A stretch of 64,000 bases of DNA from Frankia sp. QA3 (GTDB lineage Bacteria; Actinomycetota; Actinomycetes; Frankiales; Frankiaceae): NCBI RefSeq assembly GCF_000262465.1, contig NZ_CM001489.1:5137362-5201361 (forward strand). Direction: 5' to 3'. Shown piece by piece: positions 31,062-39,766 of the stretch. The notes under the pieces are model-generated. The model saw only the letters and a list, made by a program, of their open reading frames with translations, made no database searches and had not been told where the DNA came from. Position numbers and translations under genes: made by a program. The first letter of the stretch is position 1. Each line of letters starts with the position of its first letter.

Positions 31062-32999
31062 ATGTCCGCGCGACACGCGGCGCGTACCGCGGCCGGCGCG
31101 GCCGCGGACGAAAGCGGAACCGCTGCGGCCCGCCGGGTGCTGCGGCGGCTGCTCCCGCTGGTCCGACCCGAGCGCGGCCTGCTGCTCGGGGCGACGGCAC
31201 TGGTGCTGGCCAGCACGGCCGGCGAGACCGCGACAGTCTGGCTGTTCGGCCGGCTCACCGACTCCGCGCTCGTCCAGGCCTCGCCGCATGCCTTCCTCAC
31301 GCCGGCGGTCCTGTGGCTCGCCGTCGCCGTCGCCGGCGGTGTCTGCTCCTACGTGGGCCACTGCCTGCAGGCGAAAGCGTCGGGCCGGTTGCTGGCCCGG
31401 CTGCGCGAGCTGATGCTCGACCGCCTGCATGCCATGTCGCCGACCTTCTTCGCGCAGCGGCCGGCCGGCGATCTGATGACCCGGTTCGGCTCGGACGTCG
31501 ACGCCGTCGACGAGCTCGCCGCCAGCGGGCTGGTGGGAGCGACCACGGCCGGTTGCGGCGTGGTGTGCTTCACCGCGGCCGCCTTCGTGCTGCGCTGGGA
31601 CCTGGCGCTGCTGGCCTGCGCCGCGGCACCGTTGTACTGGCTGCTCACCCGCCGGCTCGCGGGCCGGGTGCACGAGGTCTCGCAGGAGGAGCGGGCCGCC
31701 GAGGGCCGCATCGCCGCCGTGGTCGAGGAGAACATCACCGCCAACGCCCTCATCCAGACGCACGGGATGGCGAAGCCCGAACGGCGGCGGTTGCGCCATC
31801 ACAGCATGGCCTGGTTCGAGGCCCGGCTGGTCGCCTACCGGATGGCGACGGCGAACGCCGTGCTGGCCACGCTGCTGGAGACGGTCTTCGTGCTGGCCGT
31901 GCTGTACATGGGCACCTGGGAAATCTCCGAGGGCCGGCTGACCATCGGTGGCCTGCTGTCCTTTGCCGGCTTCCTCGGCTACCTGTACGGCCCGGTGCAG
32001 GAGCTCGGCGAACTCGTCGTGTCGATCAGCACCGCGGTGAGCTCCGGCGAGCGGATCATCGAGCTGCTCGACCATCCCGCGGAGGTCGAGGATCACCCGG
32101 ACGCCCGGCCGCTGCAGCGGGTGCGCGGGCACATCTGCTTCGAGCGGGTCGGCCTGACCTACTCGGAGGCGATCCGCCCGGCCCTCGACGACGTCTCGTT
32201 CACTCTGCGCCCCGGCGAGTTGTCCGTGCTCACCGGCTCCAGCGGCGTGGGGAAGTCGACGTTGACGAAGCTCATGGTGCGGCTGCACGACCCGTCGGCG
32301 GGGCGCGTGCTGCTCGACGGGCACGACCTGCGTGACGTCACCCTGGCGTCGCTGCGCCGGGCGGTGACGGTGGTGGCCCAGGACAGCCAGCTCGTCGATG
32401 GCACGCTGTGGGAGAACCTCACCTGGGGCATCCCGGACGCCGACCCCGACCGGGTCGTCGCGGCCGCGCGCGCCGCCGGGGTGCACGGCTTCGGGCTCCG
32501 ACTGCCCGACGGCTACGAAACGCCGCTCGGTCAGGGCGGCCGACGGCTGTCCGGCGGCCAGCGGCGAAGGGTCTCGATCGCGCGGGCGCTGCTGCGCGAC
32601 TCGCCCGTCCTGATCCTCGACGAGCCGACCGCGGGACTCGACGACGACGTCGCCGGGCTCGTGGTGCGCTCCCTGCGCCGGCTCGCCGCCCACCGGACCG
32701 TGCTGGTGATCACCCACGACATGCGACTGGTGGCCCAGGCCGACGCGCTCATCGTGCTCGACCGTGGCGGGGTCATCGACCCGAGGGCCGGCCGCAGGCC
32801 ACGCGCGGGCAGCGGGGCCTGGGAACAGCCGCACGCCGGGGAGGCGCACGCCGGGGAGGCGCGCACCGGGAACGAGTCCCGCGAGCAGCCCGGCCGTCCT
32901 CTGCGGGAAAGGATGCACACCACCGGCAGCCGGATCGGAACCGTGCCGGCTACCTCCCCGGGCCGTTCCACCCGCCGGGCGACGCCGGCGCGGCGGTGA
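31062..32999 (+). CDS. ABC exporter, fused permease and ATPase
   Basis: 645 residues from ATG 31062 (GAAGGG upstream). The N-terminal half is a six-helix ABC exporter membrane domain (for example LLLGATALVLASTAGETATVWLFG; FFAQRPAGDLMTRFGSDVDAVDELAA); the ATPase has Walker A LTGSSGVGKSTLTKL, Q-loop VVAQDSQLVDGTLWENL, signature RLSGGQRRRVSIARAL and Walker B VLILDEPTAGLD with a His switch (VLVITHDMR). There is no C39 peptidase domain. The last 60 residues are a low-complexity tail with AHAGE repeats. Such transporters export peptides, lipids or drugs; the tiny peptide gene directly upstream is the obvious substrate candidate. Confidence 0.9.
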   Translation: MSARHAARTAAGAAADESGTAAARRVLRRLLPLVRPERGLLLGATALVLASTAGETATVWLFGRLTDSALVQASPHAFLTPAVLWLAVAVAGGVCSYVGHCLQAKASGRLLARLRELMLDRLHAMSPTFFAQRPAGDLMTRFGSDVDAVDELAASGLVGATTAGCGVVCFTAAAFVLRWDLALLACAAAPLYWLLTRRLAGRVHEVSQEERAAEGRIAAVVEENITANALIQTHGMAKPERRRLRHHSMAWFEARLVAYRMATANAVLATLLETVFVLAVLYMGTWEISEGRLTIGGLLSFAGFLGYLYGPVQELGELVVSISTAVSSGERIIELLDHPAEVEDHPDARPLQRVRGHICFERVGLTYSEAIRPALDDVSFTLRPGELSVLTGSSGVGKSTLTKLMVRLHDPSAGRVLLDGHDLRDVTLASLRRAVTVVAQDSQLVDGTLWENLTWGIPDADPDRVVAAARAAGVHGFGLRLPDGYETPLGQGGRRLSGGQRRRVSIARALLRDSPVLILDEPTAGLDDDVAGLVVRSLRRLAAHRTVLVITHDMRLVAQADALIVLDRGGVIDPRAGRRPRAGSGAWEQPHAGEAHAGEARTGNESREQPGRPLRERMHTTGSRIGTVPATSPGRSTRRATPARR

Positions 33000-33056
33000 C
33001 ACGAAAGGGCCACCGGGAATGGCCGTCGGGCCCCGTCCTCGACCGTCCTCGACCGT

Positions 33057-33072
33057 GCCTGGCCGGCCAGGC
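33057..33072. terminator. 16-bp palindrome between convergent genes
   Basis: GCCTGGCCGGCCAGGC at 33057-33072 is a perfect palindrome between the ABC exporter (ending 32999) and the convergent glycosyltransferase (ending 33103), so a bidirectional terminator is plausible although the stem would have no free loop. Confidence 0.35.
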
Positions 33073-33102
33073 CGACAAGCCACCGCCGCCGCGGCGGCCG
33101 GG

Positions 33103-34203
33103 TCAACCGGCGAGCGCCGCCAGCCGGGGGACGAGCTCGGCCGGCGCCGGCATGGCCAGCATCTCGCGGCGCACCTCCCGCGCGGTGGTGGCGAGCCGCG
33201 GGTCGGTGACGAGCCGGGCCAGCACGTCCGCGGTGATGTCGCGGGCAGCCACCGCCAGGCCGGCACCGCTCGCCGCGACGAGCTCGGCGTTGTGCCGCCG
33301 GTCGCCGCTTCCGGGCACCACGAGCTGCGGGACACCGGCGGCGAGCGCGCCCAGCACCGATCCCGCGCCGCCGTGATGCACGACCCCCGCGCAGCCGGGC
33401 AGCGCCTGGTTGATCGGGATCCAGTCGACGGCGCGCACGCGGGCGGGCAGCGGCCGACGCAGCACCGCCCGCTCCGGCCGGACCAGGACGATCTCGGCGT
33501 CGGCCCGGGCGGCCACCCGCACCACCGCGCGCATGACGTCGCTGCCGCCCGGCCCGGCGACGGTGCTGCGGCTGACCAGGATGCGCGCAGCGGCGGGCGG
33601 CTCACGCAGCCAGTCCGGCAGGGTGCCCAGGCCCGGGTGCGGGACGCCGCTCATCGGCCAGCCGGCGCGCACCCCCACCACGCGCGGTGGGGCGATGGTG
33701 ACCACCCCAGCCCCGGGCAGCCCGCCGGGGGGGTCCACCCCGAGCCGGGCCGCCGTCGCCCGGACCAGCTCGGGTCCGTCGAACAGGGAGTTCTCGTGCA
33801 GGACGGCCGGCTCGCCGCCGCGGCCGGCGGCGAGCGCGCCGGCGACCGCCAGCGGCTCGTAGAGCACGAGATCCGGCCGGAACCGGTCCATGCGATCCCG
33901 GACGGCAGGCGCCATCCGCCGGTTGACCTCCGCGAACAGCCGCGCCACCATGCGGGTGCCCGCCCGGCCGGCGAGCTCCGCCCGGCCCAGCAGCGGATGT
34001 CGCAGCAGCACCCCGCCGGCGAGGCGGCCGATGCGGATGCCCGGCGCCACGTCGTCGACCGCGAATCCGGACTGCCGGACCGCCAGCGCATCCCCGCCGG
34101 CAGCCAGCAACACCTCGTGCCCGGCGGCGCGCAGGGCCTGCGCGGTCGGCACCATGGGCAGCAGATGGCCGAGCAGCGGCGCCGACACAATCATGACCCG
34201 CAC
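33103..34203 (-). CDS. GT1-family glycosyltransferase (macrolide/UGT type)
   Basis: 366 residues from GTG 34203 with AGGGGG upstream. N-terminal Rossmann start VMIVSAPLLGHLLPMVPTAQALRAAGHEVLLAAGG and C-terminal nucleotide-sugar-binding region ALPGCAGVVHHGGAGSVLGALAAGVPQLVVPGSGDRRHNAELVAASGAG are those of GT1 antibiotic glycosyltransferases. The acceptor is unknown. It is convergent to the ABC exporter and could belong to the same natural-product-like locus, but nothing ties them directly. Confidence 0.88.
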   Translation of the reverse strand: MRVMIVSAPLLGHLLPMVPTAQALRAAGHEVLLAAGGDALAVRQSGFAVDDVAPGIRIGRLAGGVLLRHPLLGRAELAGRAGTRMVARLFAEVNRRMAPAVRDRMDRFRPDLVLYEPLAVAGALAAGRGGEPAVLHENSLFDGPELVRATAARLGVDPPGGLPGAGVVTIAPPRVVGVRAGWPMSGVPHPGLGTLPDWLREPPAAARILVSRSTVAGPGGSDVMRAVVRVAARADAEIVLVRPERAVLRRPLPARVRAVDWIPINQALPGCAGVVHHGGAGSVLGALAAGVPQLVVPGSGDRRHNAELVAASGAGLAVAARDITADVLARLVTDPRLATTAREVRREMLAMPAPAELVPRLAALAG

Positions 34204-34316
34204 GAGCGCCCCCTGTTCCGACAGCGGAGCATCAACAGAGAATGACTCTAGCCATACGGTGTGCACCGATGTAGTTCGAGCCGGATGCCCCGACCGCGAC
34301 CGGTAACGTGCCGGCC

Positions 34317-34787
34317 ATGGCGGCGTTGCTGGACGACTACGTGGCCCGGTCGAGGAAGGCGGTGGCGGCCGGCTGCCTGCTGCGCGACGCCGCCGGGCGC
34401 GTGCTGCTGGTGGAGCCGACGTACAAGCCGAACTGGGAGGTCCCGGGCGGGATCGCCGAGCCCGGCGAGTCCCCGCGGCGGACCGCGCAGCGCGAGCTGG
34501 GCGAGGAGCTCGGGCTCGACCTGCCGGTCGGCCGGCTGATGTGCGTCGACCATCTCGCCGCCACCCCGCAGCGGGCGGACGCGCTGCGGTTCCTGTTCGC
34601 CGTGGACGGCCCGCCGATCCCGGTGGACGCGTTCGTCCTGCAGGCCTCGGAGATCCGCTCGGCCCGGTACTGCACACCCGCCGAGGTCGCCGAGCGGGCC
34701 TCGGCGCGCCTGGCCCGTCGGGTCGCCGCCTGCCTGACCGCCCCGCGCCTGCCCGTCTACCTGGAGGACGGCATCCCCGCCGGGTGA
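34317..34787 (+). CDS. NUDIX hydrolase
   Basis: 156 residues from ATG 34317 (GTG 34308 also possible; neither has a strong RBS). NUDIX box GGIAEPGESPRRTAQRELGEELGL is complete with the catalytic REUXEEXGU residues, preceded by the usual CLLRDAAGRVLLVEPTYKPNWEVPG. The family hydrolyses nucleoside diphosphate derivatives; substrate unknown. Divergent from the glycosyltransferase gene. Confidence 0.85.
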   Translation: MAALLDDYVARSRKAVAAGCLLRDAAGRVLLVEPTYKPNWEVPGGIAEPGESPRRTAQRELGEELGLDLPVGRLMCVDHLAATPQRADALRFLFAVDGPPIPVDAFVLQASEIRSARYCTPAEVAERASARLARRVAACLTAPRLPVYLEDGIPAG

Positions 34788-34907
34788 GCCTCCGACGGGG
34801 TGCCCGCCCGTCCGCCACCCGTCGACCCCGTCGACCCGCCAGCCCGCCAGCCCGCCGACGGTGGCGGACGGGGACGCACTGCTTCGGGTCACCCTGCATC
34901 CCACCCC

Positions 34908-34952
34908 TTGACCGGACCTGTGACCTGGCTAACATAGCTCACCATGTGAGCT
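34908..34952 (+). promoter_or_regulatory. Promoter with overlapping palindromic operator upstream of the solute-binding protein
   Basis: TTGACC (34908-34913), a 16-bp spacer and TAACAT (34930-34935) form a good sigma70-type promoter. Immediately after it, AGCTCAC-CAT-GTGAGCT (34936-34952) is a perfect 7-bp inverted repeat covering the likely start of transcription, a natural repressor site. The next gene starts at 35085. Confidence 0.55.
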
Positions 34953-35084
34953 GGGTAACACACCCGGCTTCCTCCGCTGAGCACCTTCCGACCGCGGATC
35001 GACCGGGATCGGAGATCGGCAGGGCGGGGCCGCCCTCGCGTCCGGTGAGGGTCGCGGGGCTAAGCGGGACGAGATGGAGGGGCT

Positions 35085-36365
35085 GTGGGCAGCACAGGTG
35101 TGTGGGGGAGGGGTCCGCGCCGGGCGCGGGTGGGAGCGGCGCTCCTGGCCGTCGGCCTGGGCCTGTTACCGGCCGCGTGCGGCAGTGACGGGAGCGGTGG
35201 CGGCGGGGGCGCGGCAGCGACCCCGGCGGCCGGCTCGACCGTGACGCTCCCCCCGGGCACGAAGGCGACCGGCGCGCCGGTGAAGATCGGTTTCATCACC
35301 GCGGAGGGCGGCAGCGCGATCTCCCTGCCCGAAGTCCGCGAAGGCGCCCAGGCGGCTGCCGCCTACGCCAACGACTACCTCGGCGGCATCGGCGGGCGAC
35401 CCATCCAGCTCGTCGTCTGCAAGTCGCAGGAGGACGCGGCCTCCGCCCGCAACTGTGCCAACCAGATGGTCGAGCAGAAGGTCACCGCCGTGAACATCGG
35501 CACCACGGCCTTCGCCGACTCGATGGTCCCGGTCATCACCGGCGCCAGGATCCCCTACACGACGGGTGTGGCGGCCAGCGGCGCCGAGTTCGTCACCGAC
35601 GGCGCCTTCTCCTGGACCGGCGGCTTCCCGGCGACGCTCGGTGTCATGGCGCGGACCGCCAAGGACAAGGGCTACAAGAGCGTCTCCCTGTTCGTCACGG
35701 ACGCCCCCGCCGTGACCGCCGGCGCGAACGCGCTGGGCAAGCCGGTGTTCGCCAAGGCCGGCGTCGGCCTCGACATCGTCGCGATCCCGCTCGGTACGCC
35801 GGACGCCACGACCCAGGTCACCTCCGCGATCAACAAGAAGCCCGGCGCGGTGATCCTCGTCGGTGACGGGACCTTCTGCACCTCGGTGCTCAAGGGCCTG
35901 GTCGCGGTCAACGCCACCCAGCCGAGGTTCGTCATCCAGCCGTGCCTGTCGAGGACCGTCGAGGACGCCGCGCCCGGCGCGCTGGACGGCGCGACGCTGT
36001 TCACCCCGGGCGACACCGACAGCGACGACGCCGAGGCCAAGCTCTACCGGACGGTGATGGGCAGGTACGCGCCGAAAACGGCCCTCGACGGCTACGCGGT
36101 GACCGGCTACCAGAACCTGCTGGGCCTCGTCCGCGCGCTCAAGGGCCTCACCGGGGACGTCTCCCCCGCCTCCGTGACCATCACCCTCAAGGCCGCCAGG
36201 GACGTCGTCCTACCAGCCGGCGACGGGCTGACGTTCACCTGCGACGGCACCGCGATCCCGAACCTGAAGGCGCTGTGCTCGACGGGCTCGGTCGTCGCCA
36301 CGGTCAGGGGCACCAGGGCGACCGATTACCGGACGGTGGACTCGGCCAGTCTGTTCGGCGGCTGA
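35085..36365 (+). CDS. Type I (branched-chain amino acid-type) ABC solute-binding lipoprotein
   Basis: 426 residues from GTG 35085 (GGAGGGG upstream). Signal peptide with lipobox LLPAAC (Cys about 29), Gly/Ala linker, then a periplasmic-binding-protein type I fold: VKIGFITAEGGSAISLPEVREGAQAAAAYANDYLGGIGGRPIQLVVC and a C-terminal LDGYAVTGYQNLLGLVRALKGL. Members bind amino acids, amides or aromatic acids for Liv-type transporters. No permease or ATPase gene follows, so it is an orphan binding protein. Confidence 0.86.
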   Translation: MGSTGVWGRGPRRARVGAALLAVGLGLLPAACGSDGSGGGGGAAATPAAGSTVTLPPGTKATGAPVKIGFITAEGGSAISLPEVREGAQAAAAYANDYLGGIGGRPIQLVVCKSQEDAASARNCANQMVEQKVTAVNIGTTAFADSMVPVITGARIPYTTGVAASGAEFVTDGAFSWTGGFPATLGVMARTAKDKGYKSVSLFVTDAPAVTAGANALGKPVFAKAGVGLDIVAIPLGTPDATTQVTSAINKKPGAVILVGDGTFCTSVLKGLVAVNATQPRFVIQPCLSRTVEDAAPGALDGATLFTPGDTDSDDAEAKLYRTVMGRYAPKTALDGYAVTGYQNLLGLVRALKGLTGDVSPASVTITLKAARDVVLPAGDGLTFTCDGTAIPNLKALCSTGSVVATVRGTRATDYRTVDSASLFGG

Positions 36366-36379
36366 TCCCGCACCTCCCC

Positions 36380-36860
36380 CAGCCGTCCGGTCGGTGCCGG
36401 GCCCTGCCCCGCCTCCGGCGCCTGCCCGCGGCGGCCGCCGCCCAGGCCCGCGCCCGGGCGCAGCAGCCGGGCGCAGCAGCCGGATGAGACCGGCCGTGGC
36501 GACGCCGACCCCGACCAGCACCCACAGGCTCGCCGTGAACGCGCCGCAGCGCGCAGCCCGCCGTGACGCCGAGGGCGCCCACCGCGAGGACCCGGTGGCC
36601 GAGCCGGGCGCCGAACGGCCCGGCCAGGAACATCGCCAGGAAGTAGCCGGCGCCGACGGCGATGAAGACGATCCCGGAGAACATCGCGCTGTAGCCGCGT
36701 CCCTGCTGGAGGTAGAGCGCGAGGACGAAGAAGAACGAGCCCGGGATCAGGGCGAACACCAGTGCGACGCACGTGCCGGCGGCGAAGGCGCGACGGCGGA
36801 ACAGGGTGAGGTCGATCAGCGGCGCTCCGTCGGTGCGCGACGGAGCAGGCGTAGACGACG
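36380..36860 (-). pseudogene. Remnant of an MFS (DHA2-type) transporter
   Basis: One frame reads LIDLTLFRRRAFAAGTCVALVFALIPGSFFFVLALYLQQGRGYSAMFSGIVFIAVGAGYFLAMFLAG, clear transmembrane helices of a drug-exporter-type MFS protein. It then shifts: the continuation LWVLVGVGVATAGLIRLLRPAA is in another frame. Both ends of the gene are missing. Not expected to make a functional transporter. Confidence 0.7.
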
Positions 36861-37106
36861 GCACGGATCTCCCTGAGCCGCCGGCATCCCCGCGGCGCCA
36901 CCCGCGCGGGCGGCCAGCCGGTGATGCCGAGGACGGATCGGATCGGTGGCGGGGAAACCTCCCCGCCGCGCCCGATCGTCCGGCGACCCGCACATCCCGT
37001 CGATTACGCGCGGGGTAATGCCGCGCCGCCGGGCGTGACCTCTCGGGTCCGGACGGCGGAAGAGGGAGGGTGAGGCCGCAGGGCCTCGGGTGCCTACCGC
37101 CCTGCG

Positions 37107-37181
37107 TCGAACTGCCCGGCCTCGAACTGCCCGGCCTCGAACTGCCCGGCGTCGGACTACGCGGGGCCGGACTGCGCGGGG
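37107..37181. repeat. 15-bp tandem repeat at the end of the TetR gene
   Basis: TCGAACTGCCCGGCC at 37107-37121, 37122-37136 and (last base changed) 37137-37151, followed by two diverged copies to 37181. The array overlaps the 3' end of the TetR gene by about 25 bp. Confidence 0.8.
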
Positions 37182-37735
37182 CGGGGAGCCAACCCCTCGA
37201 CGGTCAGGTGCAGCAGGCGGTCGAGGGCGAGGCTGCCGGGCAGGGCGGCGGAGGTCTGCTCATGCGCCCAGGACAGCCCGCTGACCAGGGTGAACAGCTC
37301 GAGGACGGTGACATCGGGCCGGATCTGCCCGGCCTGCTGGGCACCGCGGAGCAGGTCGCCACCGGCGGTGCGCATCACCTCGCAGGCGGCGTGCAGCTCG
37401 CTGGCGGGGTCGAGCAGGGTCTGCATGAGGGCCGCGGTGAGCCCGCGGTAGGTGCCGTTGAACGCGACGAGTTCGCGCAGCCAGGCGAGCAGCGCGGGTC
37501 CGGCGGGCCGGGCGGCCGCCGCCTCGCCGGCGGACGCGGTCAGGCGCTGGAACTCCTCGCGCAACACCGCCTCCAGCAGCGCCTCCCGGGCCGGGAAATG
37601 CCGGTAGAACGTGCCCGTGCCGACGCCGGCCCGGCGGGCGATGTCCTCCAGCGAGGCGCCGGTGCCGTGCTCGGCGAAGGCGACGCGGGCCTCAGCCAGC
37701 AGCCGCTCGTAGTTGCGGCGAGCGTCGGCGCGCAT
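37157..37735 (-). CDS. TetR-family regulator
   Basis: 192 residues from ATG 37735; GTG 37750 is an alternative. The HTH is ASLEDIARRAGVGTGTFYRHFPAREALLEAVL; the ligand domain contains LRELVAFNGTYRGLTAALMQTLLDPASELHAACEVMRTAGG. Divergent from the LLM oxidoreductase gene, with a long inverted repeat between them (37798-37860), so it most likely represses that gene and itself. Its C-terminal codons run into a 15-bp tandem repeat. Confidence 0.88.
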   Translation of the reverse strand: MRADARRNYERLLAEARVAFAEHGTGASLEDIARRAGVGTGTFYRHFPAREALLEAVLREEFQRLTASAGEAAAARPAGPALLAWLRELVAFNGTYRGLTAALMQTLLDPASELHAACEVMRTAGGDLLRGAQQAGQIRPDVTVLELFTLVSGLSWAHEQTSAALPGSLALDRLLHLTVEGLAPRPAQSGPA

Positions 37736-37797
37736 GGTGCGCGTCCCGGTCACACCGCCCACGTTCCTAACCCCCGGTTCGATGTCGTGTCGAGATG

Positions 37798-37860
37798 GCT
37801 AACCGGAGCCTACCTCCACTATGGTGATGAGTCACGGAGCGGAGGCAGCCTCCGGTTAGC
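37798..37860. promoter_or_regulatory. 11-bp inverted repeat, probable TetR operator
   Basis: GCTAACCGGAG (37798-37808) and CTCCGGTTAGC (37850-37860) are exact reverse complements, 41 bp apart, in the divergent intergenic region. Two half-sites or one looped operator for the TetR protein. Confidence 0.55.
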
Positions 37861-37881
37861 TCATCAGCAGACGAGGGAGCG

Positions 37882-38874
37882 ATGATGACGACGGTGGACG
37901 CGGCGACAGAAACGGCGGCGGACCCGCAGGCGCCGACGGCCCAGGAAGTGATGACGGCCCAGGAAGTGATGACGGCCCAGGTGGTCGCGGACACGCGCCG
38001 ACGGCTCGGCCGGTACGGCGTGTGGCTGGCGGCGGCCACCCTGCTCGCCACGCCGGTGGCGGTCCAGCGCCGCCAGTTCGACCGCATCGAGCGCCTGGGC
38101 TACGGCTCGCTGTGGGGCGCCGAGCCGCCCGCCGGCGCGCCGGTCAGCGGCCGGGAGGCGTTCACCCAGCACGGCCTGATGCTCGCCGCCACCGAGCGGA
38201 TCGTCGTCGGCACCGGCATCGCCAACGTGACCGTCCGCGAGCCGGCCGCCATGCACACCGGCGCCGCCACCCTCGCCGAGGCATACCCGAACCGGTTCGT
38301 GCTCGGGCTCGGCGGGCAGCAGGGGTCACGTCCCCTGACCGCGCTCGCCGACTACCTGCACGCGGTGGACGACGTCGCGGCCTGGCTACTGCCCGCGCCG
38401 CGCTACCCACGGGTGCTCGCCGCCCTGGGGCCGCGCGCCCACCGGCTGGCCCGCGACCACGCCGACGGGGTGCACCCCTTCCTGCAGCCGGTGGCGCACA
38501 CCGCCGCGGCCCGCGCCGCCGTCGGTCCGGACCGGCTCGTCATCCCGCACCAGGCCGTGGTGCTCACCACCGATCCGGTAGCCGCGCGCGGGCGACTGCG
38601 GGCCATCTTCGACGCCGGGGTGAGGAGCCCGCAATCCCCATACGCCAGAAATTACCGGCGCCTCGGCTACAGCGACGCGGACCTGTCCGGCGGGCGCAGC
38701 GACCGGTTGATCGACGACATCCTCGCCTGGGGAGACGCCGATGCCGTGGCGGCGCGGCTGGCCGCCCACCTGGCGGCCGGCGCCGACCACGTGCTTGTGC
38801 ACCCGTTCGCCGCCGACCTGCCGGCAGCCGTCGACCAGCTCGAACGGCTGGCCCCGCTGCTGACCGGCGCCTAG
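37882..38874 (+). CDS. F420-dependent LLM-class oxidoreductase (TIGR03620-like)
   Basis: 330 residues from ATG 37882 with GAGGGAG upstream. Bacterial-luciferase-like barrel: RRQFDRIERLGYGSLWGAEPPAG, ERIVVGTGIANVTVREPAAMHTGAATLAEAYPNRFVLGLGGQQ and GDADAVAARLAAHLAAGADHVLVHPF. Such proteins use F420 or FMN to oxidise or reduce diverse small molecules. An 18-bp tandem duplication near the start encodes two AQEVMT units. Divergent TetR gene suggests ligand-induced expression. Confidence 0.85.
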   Translation: MMTTVDAATETAADPQAPTAQEVMTAQEVMTAQVVADTRRRLGRYGVWLAAATLLATPVAVQRRQFDRIERLGYGSLWGAEPPAGAPVSGREAFTQHGLMLAATERIVVGTGIANVTVREPAAMHTGAATLAEAYPNRFVLGLGGQQGSRPLTALADYLHAVDDVAAWLLPAPRYPRVLAALGPRAHRLARDHADGVHPFLQPVAHTAAARAAVGPDRLVIPHQAVVLTTDPVAARGRLRAIFDAGVRSPQSPYARNYRRLGYSDADLSGGRSDRLIDDILAWGDADAVAARLAAHLAAGADHVLVHPFAADLPAAVDQLERLAPLLTGA

Positions 38875-39012
38875 ACAAGTAAGTTTTCATGGTCCAGTGG
38901 CCTGGGGGATCTGGTCTGACGACGGGGCGCCTCGAGGCTCGGTGTGCCCCTGACCGCCGCATCCTTCGTACCGCTCCGTCGCCAACTGTGCGCAGAATCG
39001 TGCCGAGGGGTA

Positions 39013-39041
39013 GTCACGGTTTCTGGCCCGAGAACCGTGAC
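39013..39041. terminator. 9-bp hairpin between convergent genes
   Basis: GTCACGGTT (39013-39021) and AACCGTGAC (39033-39041) with an 11-nt loop, between the LLM gene (ends 38874) and the convergent HxlR gene (ends 39171). The rest of the 296-bp gap shows no gene. Confidence 0.5.
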
Positions 39042-39170
39042 CAAACCTTGGCATGATGTGGCCGCAACGTGACCGGAGACCAGGCGGGCGGCAGTGGCCC
39101 GTGCGGCGCCGACCGGGCTAGCGGACGACCACCCGGGGCGGCAAGAAAGATTTGGGCTCACTCGTCTAGA

Positions 39171-39650
39171 TCAACGCCCGTCGTACTCCTGGCGTGCAAC
39201 GTCGATCTGGTCCATGTGTTCCAGAGCCCAGCTCATCAGCGCCCAGGCCGTGTCGAGCAACGTCCGGCCGAGCTCGGTCAGCTCGTAGTCGACCCGCGGC
39301 GGGACGACCGGATGCACGGTCCGGCGGACCAGACCATCGCGTTCGAGCCCGCGCAGGGTCGCGGTGAGCATGCGTTGGCTGATGCCCGGCACAGCCCGCC
39401 GAAGCTCGGTGAACCGCTGGCTGCCCCGGCCGAGCTCGCTGACCACCGTCAGTGTCCACTTGTCTCCGACCCGGTCGAGGATCTCGCGGACCCGGCACGT
39501 CGCGTCGTCGCGGACCGCCAGGACCGCCGCCGCCCGCGTGTCCGCCGGCCCGCCGCCGATCGGGCCGACCACGCCGTTCAGGCCGACCACGCCGTTCGGG
39601 CCATCACCACTCGGGCCACCCTCGTCGCCGACGGCGGACTTCGCGCGCAT
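39171..39650 (-). CDS. HxlR-family winged-helix regulator
   Basis: 159 residues from ATG 39650 with GGAGG upstream. CRVREILDRVGDKWTLTVVSELGRGSQRFTELRRAVPGISQRMLTATLRGLERDGLVRRTVHP is the diagnostic HxlR domain, with one Cys at its start that could be redox-sensing. The N-terminal 40 residues are Gly-rich with repeated NGVVG units. Divergent from the LUD-LLM operon. Confidence 0.9.
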   Translation of the reverse strand: MRAKSAVGDEGGPSGDGPNGVVGLNGVVGPIGGGPADTRAAAVLAVRDDATCRVREILDRVGDKWTLTVVSELGRGSQRFTELRRAVPGISQRMLTATLRGLERDGLVRRTVHPVVPPRVDYELTELGRTLLDTAWALMSWALEHMDQIDVARQEYDGR

Positions 39651-39702
39651 GGTTACCTCCACGTCACCGAGGCAGAAAATAGTGCCGTCTTCCGAGGCAC
39701 TC

Positions 39703-39744
39703 GATGGTTCCGCAGAATCGGCTCAGTTACCAGAAGGAACCATC
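39703..39744. promoter_or_regulatory. 9-bp inverted repeat, probable HxlR operator
   Basis: GATGGTTCC (39703-39711) and GGAACCATC (39736-39744), exact inverted repeat with a 24-bp spacer, in the divergent region between the HxlR gene and the LUD gene. Confidence 0.5.
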
Positions 39745-39766
39745 AACCCGCATCGGAGTGACCGTC

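Noticed and set aside
30834..33605. 923-codon minus-strand ORF opposite the ABC exporter
   Set aside because: It covers the exporter and part of the glycosyltransferase gene in antisense, has no recognisable domain and is typical of high-GC shadow frames.
37107..37181. Tandem repeats considered as a CRISPR array
   Set aside because: Units are 15 bp without unique spacers. The same applies to the arrays at 1353, 28424, 43258, 50359, 51158 and 55497.
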